From contig OZ220686.1 in the NCBI GenBank assembly GCA_965116435.1, positions 2,604,001 through 2,668,000 of the forward strand: a DNA stretch of 64,000 nt. The letters are read 5' to 3'. This DNA is from VXPQ01 sp965116435. Its GTDB lineage: Bacteria > Bacteroidota > Rhodothermia > Rhodothermales > VXPQ01. Both the position numbers and the translations under genes were made by a program. The notes beneath the pieces are model-generated. The model was not told the origin of the DNA. It ran no database searches and saw only the letters and a list, made by a program, of their open reading frames with translations. Shown in pieces: positions 15,212 to 23,629 of this stretch; position 1 is the first letter of the stretch; every line of letters begins with the position of its first letter.

Positions 15212-16714
15212 ATGGCGTCCCCCGTACTTTGCCTTGAGGGCATTCGCAAGTCGTTCGGTCCGGTGCACGCGCTCCAGGGCGTGAACTTGCATGCGCACGC
15301 GGGCGAGGTGCATGCCCTCGTAGGGGAGAACGGCGCTGGGAAAAGCACGCTCATGAAGATTCTGAGCGGTGCGTATCGGCCCGACTCGGGAAGCATGACC
15401 CTGTACGGCGCGCCGTATGCGCCTTCGAATCCGCTGGATGGGCGGGCGGCGGGCGTCAGCATGATTTACCAGGAACTGGTGCTGGCGCCGCATCTGACTG
15501 TCGAGGAGAATGTGACCCTCGGGGACGAACATGCCCGCTACGGCTGGCTTCGCCCCCGGACCCGCGAAGTGGAGCAGGCTTTGGAGGACCTGGGGCAGCA
15601 GGAGATTGCCTCCGACGCCCGGGTAAGCGACCTGAGCATCGGCAAGCAGCAACTCGTCGAAATTGCCCGCGCGCTGCTTTTCGACGCCCGGATCGTGGTC
15701 ATGGACGAGCCCACCAGTTCGCTGTCCGCCGCCGACACGCAAGCCTTGTTCGAGGCCATCGGCCGCATGAAAGCGCAGGGGATCGCGGTCCTGTACATCA
15801 GCCATTTTCTGGAAGAAGTGCAGGAGGTGTGCGATCGCTACACCGTGCTGCGCGACGGCAAGATGATTTCTACCGGACGGGTGGCCGATACGTCCATCCC
15901 CCGCATTATAGAAGACATGGTGGGCCGTTCGGTGGATGAACTGTTCCCTTCGGGCGGCCACGAAATAGGCGCCCCGCTGCTGGACGTTTCCGGTTTGCAG
16001 GGGCGGCAGGGGCTTCCCGCCGACGTTCGTTTTACGCTGCGGCGAGGAGAAATCATGGGCATTGCGGGCCTGGTGGGCGCCGGGCGTTCCGAAACGGTGC
16101 GGACGCTGTTCGGGCTGGAGCCGGCCCGTTCCGGCGCCTTGTCCATCCGGGGCGGCGAAGCGTTGCGCGTCGCCTGGATGACCCCGCGGGCGGCGCTCAA
16201 CAAGGGACTGGACCTTTTGAGCGAAAACCGGAAGGAGGAAGGGCTGGCGCTGAATCTGTCCCTCGTGTTCAATCTGACGCTGTCCGACTTGCGGCGCTAC
16301 AGCCGGGCCGGATTTTTGCAACTGGGCAAGGAACGCCGCGACGGGGCGCGCTGGATCGACGCATTGCGCATTCGGACCGGGTCCGTCGAACAGCGGGCGG
16401 ACGAACTTTCGGGCGGAAACCAGCAGAAAGTGTGCCTGGCGCGCCTCTTGCAGCAAGACAACGACATTCTTTTCCTCGACGAACCCACCCGGGGGATCGA
16501 TATCGGAAGCAAGGCCGAGATATACAAACTCGTCCACCGCCTTGCGGAACAGGGCAAGGCCATTGTCATGATCAGTTCGTACCTGCCCGAATTGTTGGGC
16601 GTGTGCGATACGCTGGGCGTGATGCACAAGGGCCGCCTTTCGTCCGTGCTCCCTGTGCCGGAATGGACGGAACATCGTATTATGCAGTTCGCCACCTCTG
16701 GATACGACGCATGA
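15212..16714 (+). CDS. Ribose-type sugar ABC transporter, ATP-binding protein
   Basis: A 500-residue double ATPase of the RbsA/MglA class. The first domain has Walker A GENGAGKST (~residue 41), signature LSIGKQQ and Walker B VVMDEPTSS. The second domain has a degenerate P-loop GLVGAGRSE, signature LSGGNQQK and Walker B LFLDEPTRG, as usual in this class where site 1 and site 2 differ. It energises the permease encoded next and overlaps it by 4 bases (ATGA 16711-16714). Confidence 0.93.
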   Translation: MASPVLCLEGIRKSFGPVHALQGVNLHAHAGEVHALVGENGAGKSTLMKILSGAYRPDSGSMTLYGAPYAPSNPLDGRAAGVSMIYQELVLAPHLTVEENVTLGDEHARYGWLRPRTREVEQALEDLGQQEIASDARVSDLSIGKQQLVEIARALLFDARIVVMDEPTSSLSAADTQALFEAIGRMKAQGIAVLYISHFLEEVQEVCDRYTVLRDGKMISTGRVADTSIPRIIEDMVGRSVDELFPSGGHEIGAPLLDVSGLQGRQGLPADVRFTLRRGEIMGIAGLVGAGRSETVRTLFGLEPARSGALSIRGGEALRVAWMTPRAALNKGLDLLSENRKEEGLALNLSLVFNLTLSDLRRYSRAGFLQLGKERRDGARWIDALRIRTGSVEQRADELSGGNQQKVCLARLLQQDNDILFLDEPTRGIDIGSKAEIYKLVHRLAEQGKAIVMISSYLPELLGVCDTLGVMHKGRLSSVLPVPEWTEHRIMQFATSGYDA

Positions 16715-17697
16715 AGAAGCAGCGAAATTACAAGGCTATGTTGTCGGAGCTCGGCCCCTTGCTGGGGCTGGTCTTCGTGTTCGTGCTGTTCGCCATCCTG
16801 ACGCCGTCCGCCTTCACGTCGTTCTACAACATCAAGACGATCCTGACCCAGAGCGTCATCATCGGGATTGCTGCGTTCGGCACCACATTCATTATCGTTT
16901 CGGAAGGCATTGACCTGAGCGTCGGCTCGCAGATTGCGTTGACTACGGTCATCGTGGCGACGGCGCTGAACCTGCCTGGCGGCGATCCGGGACTTTTCTG
17001 GCCGCTCCTCGCGCTTGCGGCGGGAGTGCTGGCCTGTACGGGCGTAGGCGCCTTCAACGGGTTCGTCATCACGAAATTTCGCATCGTGCCCTTTATCGTT
17101 ACGCTGGGCTCCATGCAGATCGTGCGGGGCATAGCCAAATGGATCGGCAAGGAACAGACCGTGCCTACCCCGGACAATTGGCTTACGAACCTCATGCTGA
17201 TCGACCCTGAGCCCTCGTGGCTCATTTTCGGGCCGGGGGTATGGCTTGCGCTGGCGCTCCTCGTTGTGTCCGCCGTGCTGTTGAAATATACCGTGCTGGG
17301 GCGGTACGCCTTCGCCATCGGGTCCAACGAACAGACCGCCCGACTCTGCGGCGTCAAGGTGGACCGCATGAAAATCGCGATCTATGCGCTGGGCGGCCTG
17401 TTGACCGGCATTGCCGGGGTGATGCAGTACAGTTATCTCACGGTAGGCGATCCTACGACCGCCGTAGGGCTGGAACTGGACATTATCGCCGCCGTGGTGA
17501 TCGGCGGAGGCTCCCTGAGCGGCGGGGAGGGCAGCGTAGTGGGGTCCATCGTCGGGGCGCTGATCATGGCGGTGCTCCGCAACGGCAGCAACATGCTGGG
17601 TTTGCCGAATTACGTCCAGGAAATCATTATAGGCGCCATCATCGTCGGCGCCGTCCTGATCGACCAGCAGAAGCACCGGCTACGGACGACAGGGTAG
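16711..17697 (+). CDS. Ribose-type sugar ABC transporter, permease
   Basis: A 328-residue inner-membrane permease (BPD_transp_2, RbsC-like). The start is ATG 16711 (MKKQRNYKAML), giving the standard cytoplasmic N-terminus and a 4-base overlap with the ATPase gene. The frame continues upstream only as a shadow of that gene. About 9-10 hydrophobic segments are visible, plus ISEGIDLSVG-like (VSEGIDLSVGS) and GGGSLSGGEG motifs conserved in the family. Probably assembles as a homodimer with the ATPase and binding lipoprotein. Confidence 0.92.
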   Translation: MKKQRNYKAMLSELGPLLGLVFVFVLFAILTPSAFTSFYNIKTILTQSVIIGIAAFGTTFIIVSEGIDLSVGSQIALTTVIVATALNLPGGDPGLFWPLLALAAGVLACTGVGAFNGFVITKFRIVPFIVTLGSMQIVRGIAKWIGKEQTVPTPDNWLTNLMLIDPEPSWLIFGPGVWLALALLVVSAVLLKYTVLGRYAFAIGSNEQTARLCGVKVDRMKIAIYALGGLLTGIAGVMQYSYLTVGDPTTAVGLELDIIAAVVIGGGSLSGGEGSVVGSIVGALIMAVLRNGSNMLGLPNYVQEIIIGAIIVGAVLIDQQKHRLRTTG

Positions 17698-17819
17698 AGG
17701 CCGCCGAGCTATGGTTCGCCGCGGCGTTCGGGATGTATGCCAGGCGCCCCGGGTATGGCCCGGGCCTCCGAAGGAATACGAGCATTCACGGCACGCCCGA
17801 AAAAAATTTTCCGCAACAC

Positions 17820-17848
17820 TTGACAACAATGTTGTTGGCAACTATATT
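17820..17848 (+). promoter_or_regulatory. Consensus-like sigma-70 promoter of the NTPase cassette
   Basis: TTGACA (17820-17825), a 17-base spacer and TATATT (17843-17848) form a near-consensus promoter 42 bases upstream of ATG 17890. The spacer and -10 region overlap two direct copies of TTGTTGGCAAC (17832-17842, 17847-17857), each containing the near-palindrome GTTGGCAAC. They could serve as an operator. This is unlike typical Bacteroidota promoters and supports an imported cassette. Confidence 0.6.
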
Positions 17849-17854
17849 GTTGGC
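17834..17854. repeat. Left imperfect inverted repeat of the NTPase cassette
   Basis: The 21 bases here match the reverse complement of 21906-21926 at 17 positions. Both have GTTGG-AAC at the outer side and ATTGTTG toward the inner side. The pair brackets the two NTPase genes and could be element ends or paired protein-binding sites. Confidence 0.55.
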
Positions 17855-17889
17855 AACAAAGTCGTTGTGAACCATTTCCCAAGAGCGCC

Positions 17890-19140
17890 ATGGACACATT
17901 GAAGAAAGCGGGAGGCAACTGGGTTGACGGAGAGAACTTCTTCAACCGGGAAGCCGAGTTGGAAGCGCTCATCGAGCGTATCGAGGAAGGTCGTCGTCAT
18001 ACATTGCTTACCGCACAACGAAGGATGGGCAAGACGAGCCTGATCCGTGAAGCGCTGCGGTGCCTGGAAAAGACGGGCGAGTTCGCGACGCTCTTCGTTG
18101 ACCTTGAGGCCGCTCAAGACCCCATGGACGCTATCGCAGAAATTGCGACCCGGACCAGGGCGGTTCAGGGGATATGGTCCCGGGTCAAAAGCGGATTTAT
18201 CAACTTCCTGCGACAGGGTCCGATTGACAAATTGGGGATTTCCCAACTCCAGGTCAGTTTGCGAGCCGGGGTCGACAAGGGTAATTGGAAGCAGAAAGGG
18301 GATGCCATCTTTGCCGCTATGGATAAGCATAACAAACCCGTGGTGCTGGCCCTTGACGAATTGCCGCTCCTGATTAATCGACTACTTAAAGGATCGGATT
18401 ATCGTATTACGCCGGACAGAATGAAAGCCGTCGACGAGTTCATGAGTTGGCTCCGAAAAGTGGGGCAAGCCCATCGAAATATCCGTATGATCGTATTCGG
18501 CAGCATCGGTCTTGAACCGACCTTGAGGACTGCCGGACTCAGCGCCCAGGCGAATATCTTTACTCCTCTCGAGCTGGGGCCGTGGGACGAAGATACGGCC
18601 AGTCGATGCCTTGAAGCGTTGGCGAACAATTACGAGATCAAACTTTCCCCGGCTCTTCGCCGGGAAATGTGTCGCAAGCTGCGATGCTGTATTCCGCACC
18701 ACATCCAGCAGTTTTTCGATTATCTTCACGAGGATTTGCGCCGTGCAGGCAAGAGTGAAGCCACCCATGAAGACATAGAACGCGTGTATTCTAACCATAT
18801 GCTTGGCATCCGCGGCAGGATCGATCTTGAACACTATGAAGGGCGTTTGAGAATGGCATTGGGAGATGGCGATTACAGGATCGCCATGGAGGTGTTGACA
18901 GAAGCCGCGGTCAATAGTGGTTATCTGGATCACGCATCTATCGAAGGGTACATGCGGTATTATCATACTCCGGAGAGAGAAGGAAAGGGCTTTATCCTAA
19001 ATATGCTCCGTATGCTTGAGCATGACGGATACCTTTCCAAAGAAACGGGCGGATACCGGTTTGTATCTGGGCTGCTTGAAGATTGGTGGCGAGCGCAAAA
19101 TGGCAGCCATTTCAGACCCATTTCCGCTCGATTATCTTGA
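17890..19140 (+). CDS. AAA/STAND-type P-loop NTPase, first gene of two-gene cassette
   Basis: A 416-residue cytoplasmic protein. It starts FFNREAELEALIERI, the entry typical of archaeal-type AAA ATPases. Walker A is QRRMGKTSLI (~43-52), Walker B VVLALDELPLL (~151-161), and a sensor-like IVFGSIGLEP follows. The C-terminal third is helical, with a CCIPHHIQQFFDYLHEDL segment and a winged-helix-like end (LEHDGYLSKETGGYRFVSGLLEDWW). No nuclease, protease or membrane domain is seen. It overlaps the second NTPase gene by 41 bases, implying coupled translation. I infer a regulatory or defence-type pair; the substrate is unknown. Moderate G+C. Confidence 0.75.
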   Translation: MDTLKKAGGNWVDGENFFNREAELEALIERIEEGRRHTLLTAQRRMGKTSLIREALRCLEKTGEFATLFVDLEAAQDPMDAIAEIATRTRAVQGIWSRVKSGFINFLRQGPIDKLGISQLQVSLRAGVDKGNWKQKGDAIFAAMDKHNKPVVLALDELPLLINRLLKGSDYRITPDRMKAVDEFMSWLRKVGQAHRNIRMIVFGSIGLEPTLRTAGLSAQANIFTPLELGPWDEDTASRCLEALANNYEIKLSPALRREMCRKLRCCIPHHIQQFFDYLHEDLRRAGKSEATHEDIERVYSNHMLGIRGRIDLEHYEGRLRMALGDGDYRIAMEVLTEAAVNSGYLDHASIEGYMRYYHTPEREGKGFILNMLRMLEHDGYLSKETGGYRFVSGLLEDWWRAQNGSHFRPISARLS

Positions 19141-21889
19141 ACATAAAATACTTGACACCATGGCCTTGAAGTTAAAAAAATACAACCCCGGATTTCTGTC
19201 CGACGATGAGCTGATTCAGTCATTCTGTGTACGAACAAACGAATTCGATTCCATTGTTGAAACGCTGCACGAGAATACGGGAAATTCGAATCAGCATGTC
19301 CTTGTAATCGGGCCTCGAGGTAGCGGAAAAACAACGCTACTGCTTCGTGTGGTGATCGAAATACGTCGGGATGCTACGATGTCGTCTCGCATTTTTCCGA
19401 TCGTCTTTGCCGAAGAAAGTTATGAAGTCAGTACATGTGGAGAATTTTGGTTGGAGTGTTTGGACCGATTGGCGGCGCAAGTTTCTGATAAGGAGGAGCA
19501 AGAAAATATACGCCGTACGTGGGAGGAGTTGCAAAGTATTCGGGACGATCAAGCACTTGAGGAGCGTTGCCTTGGAGCACTGCTCGATTTTGCGGACAGG
19601 GAAGGCAAACGTTTGCTACTTGTTGTTGAAAATCTGAATATGATCTTTCGAGACGCTGCGGATGAAAATACGGGTTGGCGTTTACGAAAAACACTGCAAA
19701 CCGAACCTCGTATTATGTTACTGGCAAGCGCCACCAGCCGGTTCGAGGAAATCGATAATCCAAAACAAGCACTGTACGACCTGTTTCGAATCCTCACGTT
19801 GCGGCCTCTTTCTTCTTCAGAGTGCGCCACGCTCTGGGAAACCGTCTCTGGACAAGCTCCAGTAATGGGAAAAATACGATCTCTCGAAATTCTGACAGGA
19901 AGAAATCCTCGCCTGCTTGCGATTATAGCTGGCTTCGGAGCCGCTCTTTCCTTTCGTGCCTTGATGCAGGACTTGTTTCAGATGATCGATGAGCATACGG
20001 AATATTTCAGAAGTCATATCGAAGCCCTTTCTGCTGCGCAGGAACGGCGAGTCTACCTTGCCCTCGCCAAGCTCTGGAAGCCAGCAACCACTCGGGAGAT
20101 AGCCAACCTGGCGCGTCTGGATACAAGTCAATGCAGTGCGCTCCTGCAACGCCTCATAGAGCGAGGCGTCGTCGAAGAAAAGGGTGGAACCCCCCGGCGT
20201 AAACGATATTACCTCACGGAGCGACTATACAATATATACTACCTGCTTCGTAACGGAGAATCCAGAAAAGTAGTGCAGGCATTAATTCAATTCATGATGG
20301 CGTTCTATTCCAACGATGAATTGGAAGAAATTGAACATAAAATAGTAAAAGAAATTGAGGAGTCATCTATAAGAAACAAAGGTTTTATTAATGATTTTTA
20401 CCGTCAATTTTTTGAATTGCGAAATAAATATAGAGATTATTATTCTAATAAAGAGGAGCAACGAATTTTTGAATTGATAGAGGAGGCAATAAAAATGTCA
20501 AAAAACAAAAATTATGAAGCCATAATTGATATATGTAATAATATTGAATATATCTATGATAATATTATAAACGACACTAATACAATAAATATGTTGGATA
20601 TAAACAAAGCTGTCGCTAGAGCACTTCTCAATAAAAGTATTTCATTGACGTATTTAGATCGAGATTCCGAATCTATTATTGTTTGCAATAATATATTAGA
20701 ACGTTTTTCTGAAAATAATACACCTGATCTTATTGAAATCATTAAGCAGGTTATGATACATAAAGCTAACACATTAGGGAAATTAAATAGAATTTCTGAA
20801 GAAATAGATATATATGATCATTATTTGGATAAATTTGATAATAATACATATCAAATGACTTCTAACATTTTACAAATTTACATAAATAAAGCTGTTGCCT
20901 TAAGTTATTTAAATAAAACCAAAGAAGCTATGGATATCTATGATAATATCATAGAAAAATTTGACGATAGTAAAGATATTCAAATCATTATTATTGTGGC
21001 ACATGCTTTCGCAAACAAAGGTGCCATTTTAGGAATTTTAGACAAGACAGAAGAATCCATTTCATTAAATGATGAAATAATACATAGATTTGATAATATT
21101 GATATACCTGAAATTCGTCAATTTGTGGTTCAGGCGTTCATGAATAAAGGAATAGCATTGATACAATTAAATCAAGTGAATGATGCATTGAATTTATACG
21201 AAGAAGTTGTAGAAAGGTTTAGTGACAGTGATATTCCTGTAATTATTGGATGTGTAGTTCAGGCATTGATTCAGAAAAGTCTTATATTTAAACAAGAAAA
21301 TAAAATACAAAAATCTCTTGATGTTTGTAATGAAGTATTGACTCAATTTGGTGAAAATGATTCGTTAGTAATGTCGTTGAATATTGCCCAGGCATTATTG
21401 CATAAAGTCAATTTATTAAGCATGATGGATAATTTTAGTGAAGCTCTTCTTTTATGCAATGATATAATAGATAGATTCGTACATAATACGATACTTCAAA
21501 TTATCGAAATTGTACGAATGGCTGCAACTAATAAGGGTCTTATTCTTTGGCAATTAATTCAACCCTCTGTCAATATTGAAAATCGTAGCCTTGCATGGCG
21601 TTACCTTGACAACCAAGATACCTGCAAGCGAGATGTCCAAATGGTTCTGGGCTTTCTTGCGGAAACTGATAATGTGTCCACTGCTGCTATACGTGCATTA
21701 TTGGCCTTTAGTGTCTCTCTTGGGTATGAATCTTTGCTTGCTTTGATAGAGGAATATTCGCTGGATCATGTATTATCGCCATTGGTTACTGCGTTTCGGC
21801 AAGAGATCGGTCTGGAGACCGAGGTGTCCGAAGAAGTATTCGAAATCGCTCGGGATATACGGAATAAATTGGCTGGAATTGTCAAGTAA
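19100..21889 (+). CDS. STAND-like NTPase with winged helix and long TPR-like repeat domain
   Basis: A 929-residue protein. ATG 19100 is chosen because MAAISDPFPLDYLEHKIL fits a domain start; longer versions run into the upstream gene. Walker A is GPRGSGKTTLLL (~71-82), a Walker-B-like strand LLLVVENLNMIF (~172-183), then a LASATSRF sensor. A winged-helix segment follows (TTREIANLARLDTSQCS, RKRYYLTERLYNIYYLLR, ~330-385). Residues ~440-840 contain degenerate 40-45-residue helical repeats (NKAVALSYLNKTKEAMDIYDNIIEKF type), TPR-like. DNA for this repeat domain (about 20280-21590) is far more A+T-rich than either end of the gene. STAND-like architecture: sensor repeats, NTPase switch and DNA-binding-like winged helix, without an obvious effector. 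Confidence 0.72.
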   Translation: MAAISDPFPLDYLEHKILDTMALKLKKYNPGFLSDDELIQSFCVRTNEFDSIVETLHENTGNSNQHVLVIGPRGSGKTTLLLRVVIEIRRDATMSSRIFPIVFAEESYEVSTCGEFWLECLDRLAAQVSDKEEQENIRRTWEELQSIRDDQALEERCLGALLDFADREGKRLLLVVENLNMIFRDAADENTGWRLRKTLQTEPRIMLLASATSRFEEIDNPKQALYDLFRILTLRPLSSSECATLWETVSGQAPVMGKIRSLEILTGRNPRLLAIIAGFGAALSFRALMQDLFQMIDEHTEYFRSHIEALSAAQERRVYLALAKLWKPATTREIANLARLDTSQCSALLQRLIERGVVEEKGGTPRRKRYYLTERLYNIYYLLRNGESRKVVQALIQFMMAFYSNDELEEIEHKIVKEIEESSIRNKGFINDFYRQFFELRNKYRDYYSNKEEQRIFELIEEAIKMSKNKNYEAIIDICNNIEYIYDNIINDTNTINMLDINKAVARALLNKSISLTYLDRDSESIIVCNNILERFSENNTPDLIEIIKQVMIHKANTLGKLNRISEEIDIYDHYLDKFDNNTYQMTSNILQIYINKAVALSYLNKTKEAMDIYDNIIEKFDDSKDIQIIIIVAHAFANKGAILGILDKTEESISLNDEIIHRFDNIDIPEIRQFVVQAFMNKGIALIQLNQVNDALNLYEEVVERFSDSDIPVIIGCVVQALIQKSLIFKQENKIQKSLDVCNEVLTQFGENDSLVMSLNIAQALLHKVNLLSMMDNFSEALLLCNDIIDRFVHNTILQIIEIVRMAATNKGLILWQLIQPSVNIENRSLAWRYLDNQDTCKRDVQMVLGFLAETDNVSTAAIRALLAFSVSLGYESLLALIEEYSLDHVLSPLVTAFRQEIGLETEVSEEVFEIARDIRNKLAGIVK

Positions 21890-21905
21890 ATACTGAAATA
21901 GAATA

Positions 21906-21926
21906 GGCAACAATTTTGTTACCAAC
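21906..21926. repeat. Right imperfect inverted repeat of the NTPase cassette
   Basis: Reverse-complement match (17 of 21) to 17834-17854. It also folds locally: GGCAACAA can pair with TTGTTACC apart from one mismatch, 17 bases after the NTPase stop codon. It might therefore act as a transcription-end hairpin, though no T-run follows. Confidence 0.5.
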
Positions 21927-21936
21927 ATATCCCCCC

Positions 21937-23463
21937 CTATACCAGCACATCCCCCGTCATTTCCTCCGGGATCGGTTCGTCGAGGAGGGCCAGGATGGTG
22001 GGGGCTACGTCGCCGAGTTTGCCGTCGCGGATGGGCCCCTCGAACCCTTGCCGGACGATAAGGTGCGGCACGAGCGCCGTCGTATGCGCCGTGTGCGGGC
22101 TTCCGTCCGGGTTCCGCATCCGGTCGGCGTTCCCGTGATCAGCAATGACGCTCGCCGAATAGCCATGCGCAATAGCCGCTTCCACGACGACCCGCGCCGC
22201 GGCGTCTACGGCTTCGACCGCCCGGACAGCCGCCTCGAAATCCCCCGTATGCCCCACCATGTCCGGGTTGGCGAAATTCAGGCATACGAAATTATACGTC
22301 TCTTTGGCCAGCGCATCGGCGGCGCGGCGGGCTATTTCCGCTGCGCTCATTTCCGGCTCGAGATCGTAGGTAGCCACTTTCGGGGAAGGGACCAGGATGC
22401 GATCTTCTCCTTCGAACGCTTCTTCGCGCCCGCCGCTGAAAAAGTAGGTGACGTGCGCGTATTTTTCCGTTTCCGCAATGCGCAGCTGCCTCCCGCCCCG
22501 CGCTGCGATCGCCTCGCCCAACGTTTGTTGAAGATGCATTTTCGGGAAGGCGACCGGCAAGTCGAACGTTTCGTCGTAGGGCGAAAACAGGGTGAAGCAA
22601 AGGTCTGCAACAGGCTCCCGCTCGAATCCGGCGAACCGGGCGTCGGTGAACGCACGCGTCATTTGCCGGGCCCGATCTCCCCGGAAATTGTAGAAAATAA
22701 CCGCATCTCCCTGCTGCACAGTCTGCAAAGAGGCGCCCTGGATCCATGACGGCTCCACGAATTCGTCCGTAATTCCGCGCTCGTAGTGGGCTTCGAGGGC
22801 TGTCGCCGCATCGGGAAATACTTCGCCCTGCCCATGCACCAGCAGGTTGTACGCCCGTGCGATGCGCTCCCAGCGCTGGTCCCGGTCCATCGCGTAGTAG
22901 CGTCCCGTGACCGACGCAATCCGGCCCGCTCCGATTTCCTGCGCCTTCTTTTCGAAATCGCGCACATACCCGAGGCCGCCGTTCGGATCGGTGTCTCGCC
23001 CGTCCGTAAAAGCATGGACGCACACCCGATCTCCGGTCAATCCCTCCCCTGCGGCCAGGCGGAGCAAGGCGTACACATGGTGCAGGGAAGCATGCACGCC
23101 CCCGTCCGAAAACAGCCCGAAGAGGTGTAGCCGGGATCCCCTTTCGGCGGCATGGCGCACGGCGGCCAGCAAGGTTTTGTTCTCGAAAAAATCCCCGTCT
23201 TCGATGGCCTTGTCGATGCGCGTAATTTCCTGGTAGACTACGCGTCCTGCCCCGAGATTCATATGGCCCACTTCGGAGTTCCCCATCTGGCCGTCAGGTA
23301 GACCGACCGGTCTACCTGATGCTTCAAGGCGAGCGTGCGGCCATGTGGCGAAAAGTCGGTCCAGGAACGGTTTGCGGGCCCGGGCGATGGCGCTTGCCGA
23401 AGGGTCCTCGGCCAGGCCGTATCCATCCAGAATAATCAATATGTGGCGTTTTGCGGGATTCAC
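21937..23463 (-). CDS. gpmI: 2,3-bisphosphoglycerate-independent phosphoglycerate mutase
   Basis: Glycolytic interconversion of 3- and 2-phosphoglycerate using two Mn ions and a serine intermediate. A 508-residue protein with ILDGYG at the N-terminus, the catalytic-serine motif PDGQMGNSEVGHMN (~57-70), FTDGRDTDP, GRYYAMDRD, NFANPDMVGHTG and ADHGNAD metal-ligand motifs. The start is GTG 23463 (MNPAKRHILI...). Full family length. It converges with the NTPase cassette, whose right repeat is 11 bases from the stop codon. Positions 23295-23318 contain a perfect 10-bp inverted repeat inside the coding sequence, which also encodes conserved residues. Confidence 0.95.
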   Translation of the reverse strand: MNPAKRHILIILDGYGLAEDPSASAIARARKPFLDRLFATWPHARLEASGRPVGLPDGQMGNSEVGHMNLGAGRVVYQEITRIDKAIEDGDFFENKTLLAAVRHAAERGSRLHLFGLFSDGGVHASLHHVYALLRLAAGEGLTGDRVCVHAFTDGRDTDPNGGLGYVRDFEKKAQEIGAGRIASVTGRYYAMDRDQRWERIARAYNLLVHGQGEVFPDAATALEAHYERGITDEFVEPSWIQGASLQTVQQGDAVIFYNFRGDRARQMTRAFTDARFAGFEREPVADLCFTLFSPYDETFDLPVAFPKMHLQQTLGEAIAARGGRQLRIAETEKYAHVTYFFSGGREEAFEGEDRILVPSPKVATYDLEPEMSAAEIARRAADALAKETYNFVCLNFANPDMVGHTGDFEAAVRAVEAVDAAARVVVEAAIAHGYSASVIADHGNADRMRNPDGSPHTAHTTALVPHLIVRQGFEGPIRDGKLGDVAPTILALLDEPIPEEMTGDVLV

Positions 23464-23570
23464 TGCGTTGCGGTACGGTATGCTTCGTGGCGTGGTGCGA
23501 ATATGGGGGACGGATGCGCAGGCGCGCAGACGCGCAGGCCGCCCGATTGCGCGACCACAAAATGTACAGA

Positions 23571-23587
23571 ACTTGATCAGCGCATCC
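23571..23587. repeat. Isolated end of the palindromic repeat family
   Basis: CTTGATCAGCGCATCC matches the right terminus of repeats A and B (consensus CTTGATCAGTGCATCC). It lies in the gap between gpmI and nth, followed by a TATCCT-rich low-complexity stretch (23583-23640). Confidence 0.6.
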
Positions 23588-23629
23588 TATACCCCTAATA
23601 TCCTGATATCCTCATCCTTATATCCTGCC

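Noticed and set aside
23295..23318. Perfect 10-bp inverted repeat CAGGTAGACC/GGTCTACCTG as an operator or terminator
   Set aside because: It lies in gpmI coding sequence encoding conserved residues next to the catalytic serine motif, with no T-run. Probably a coincidence of codon choice.
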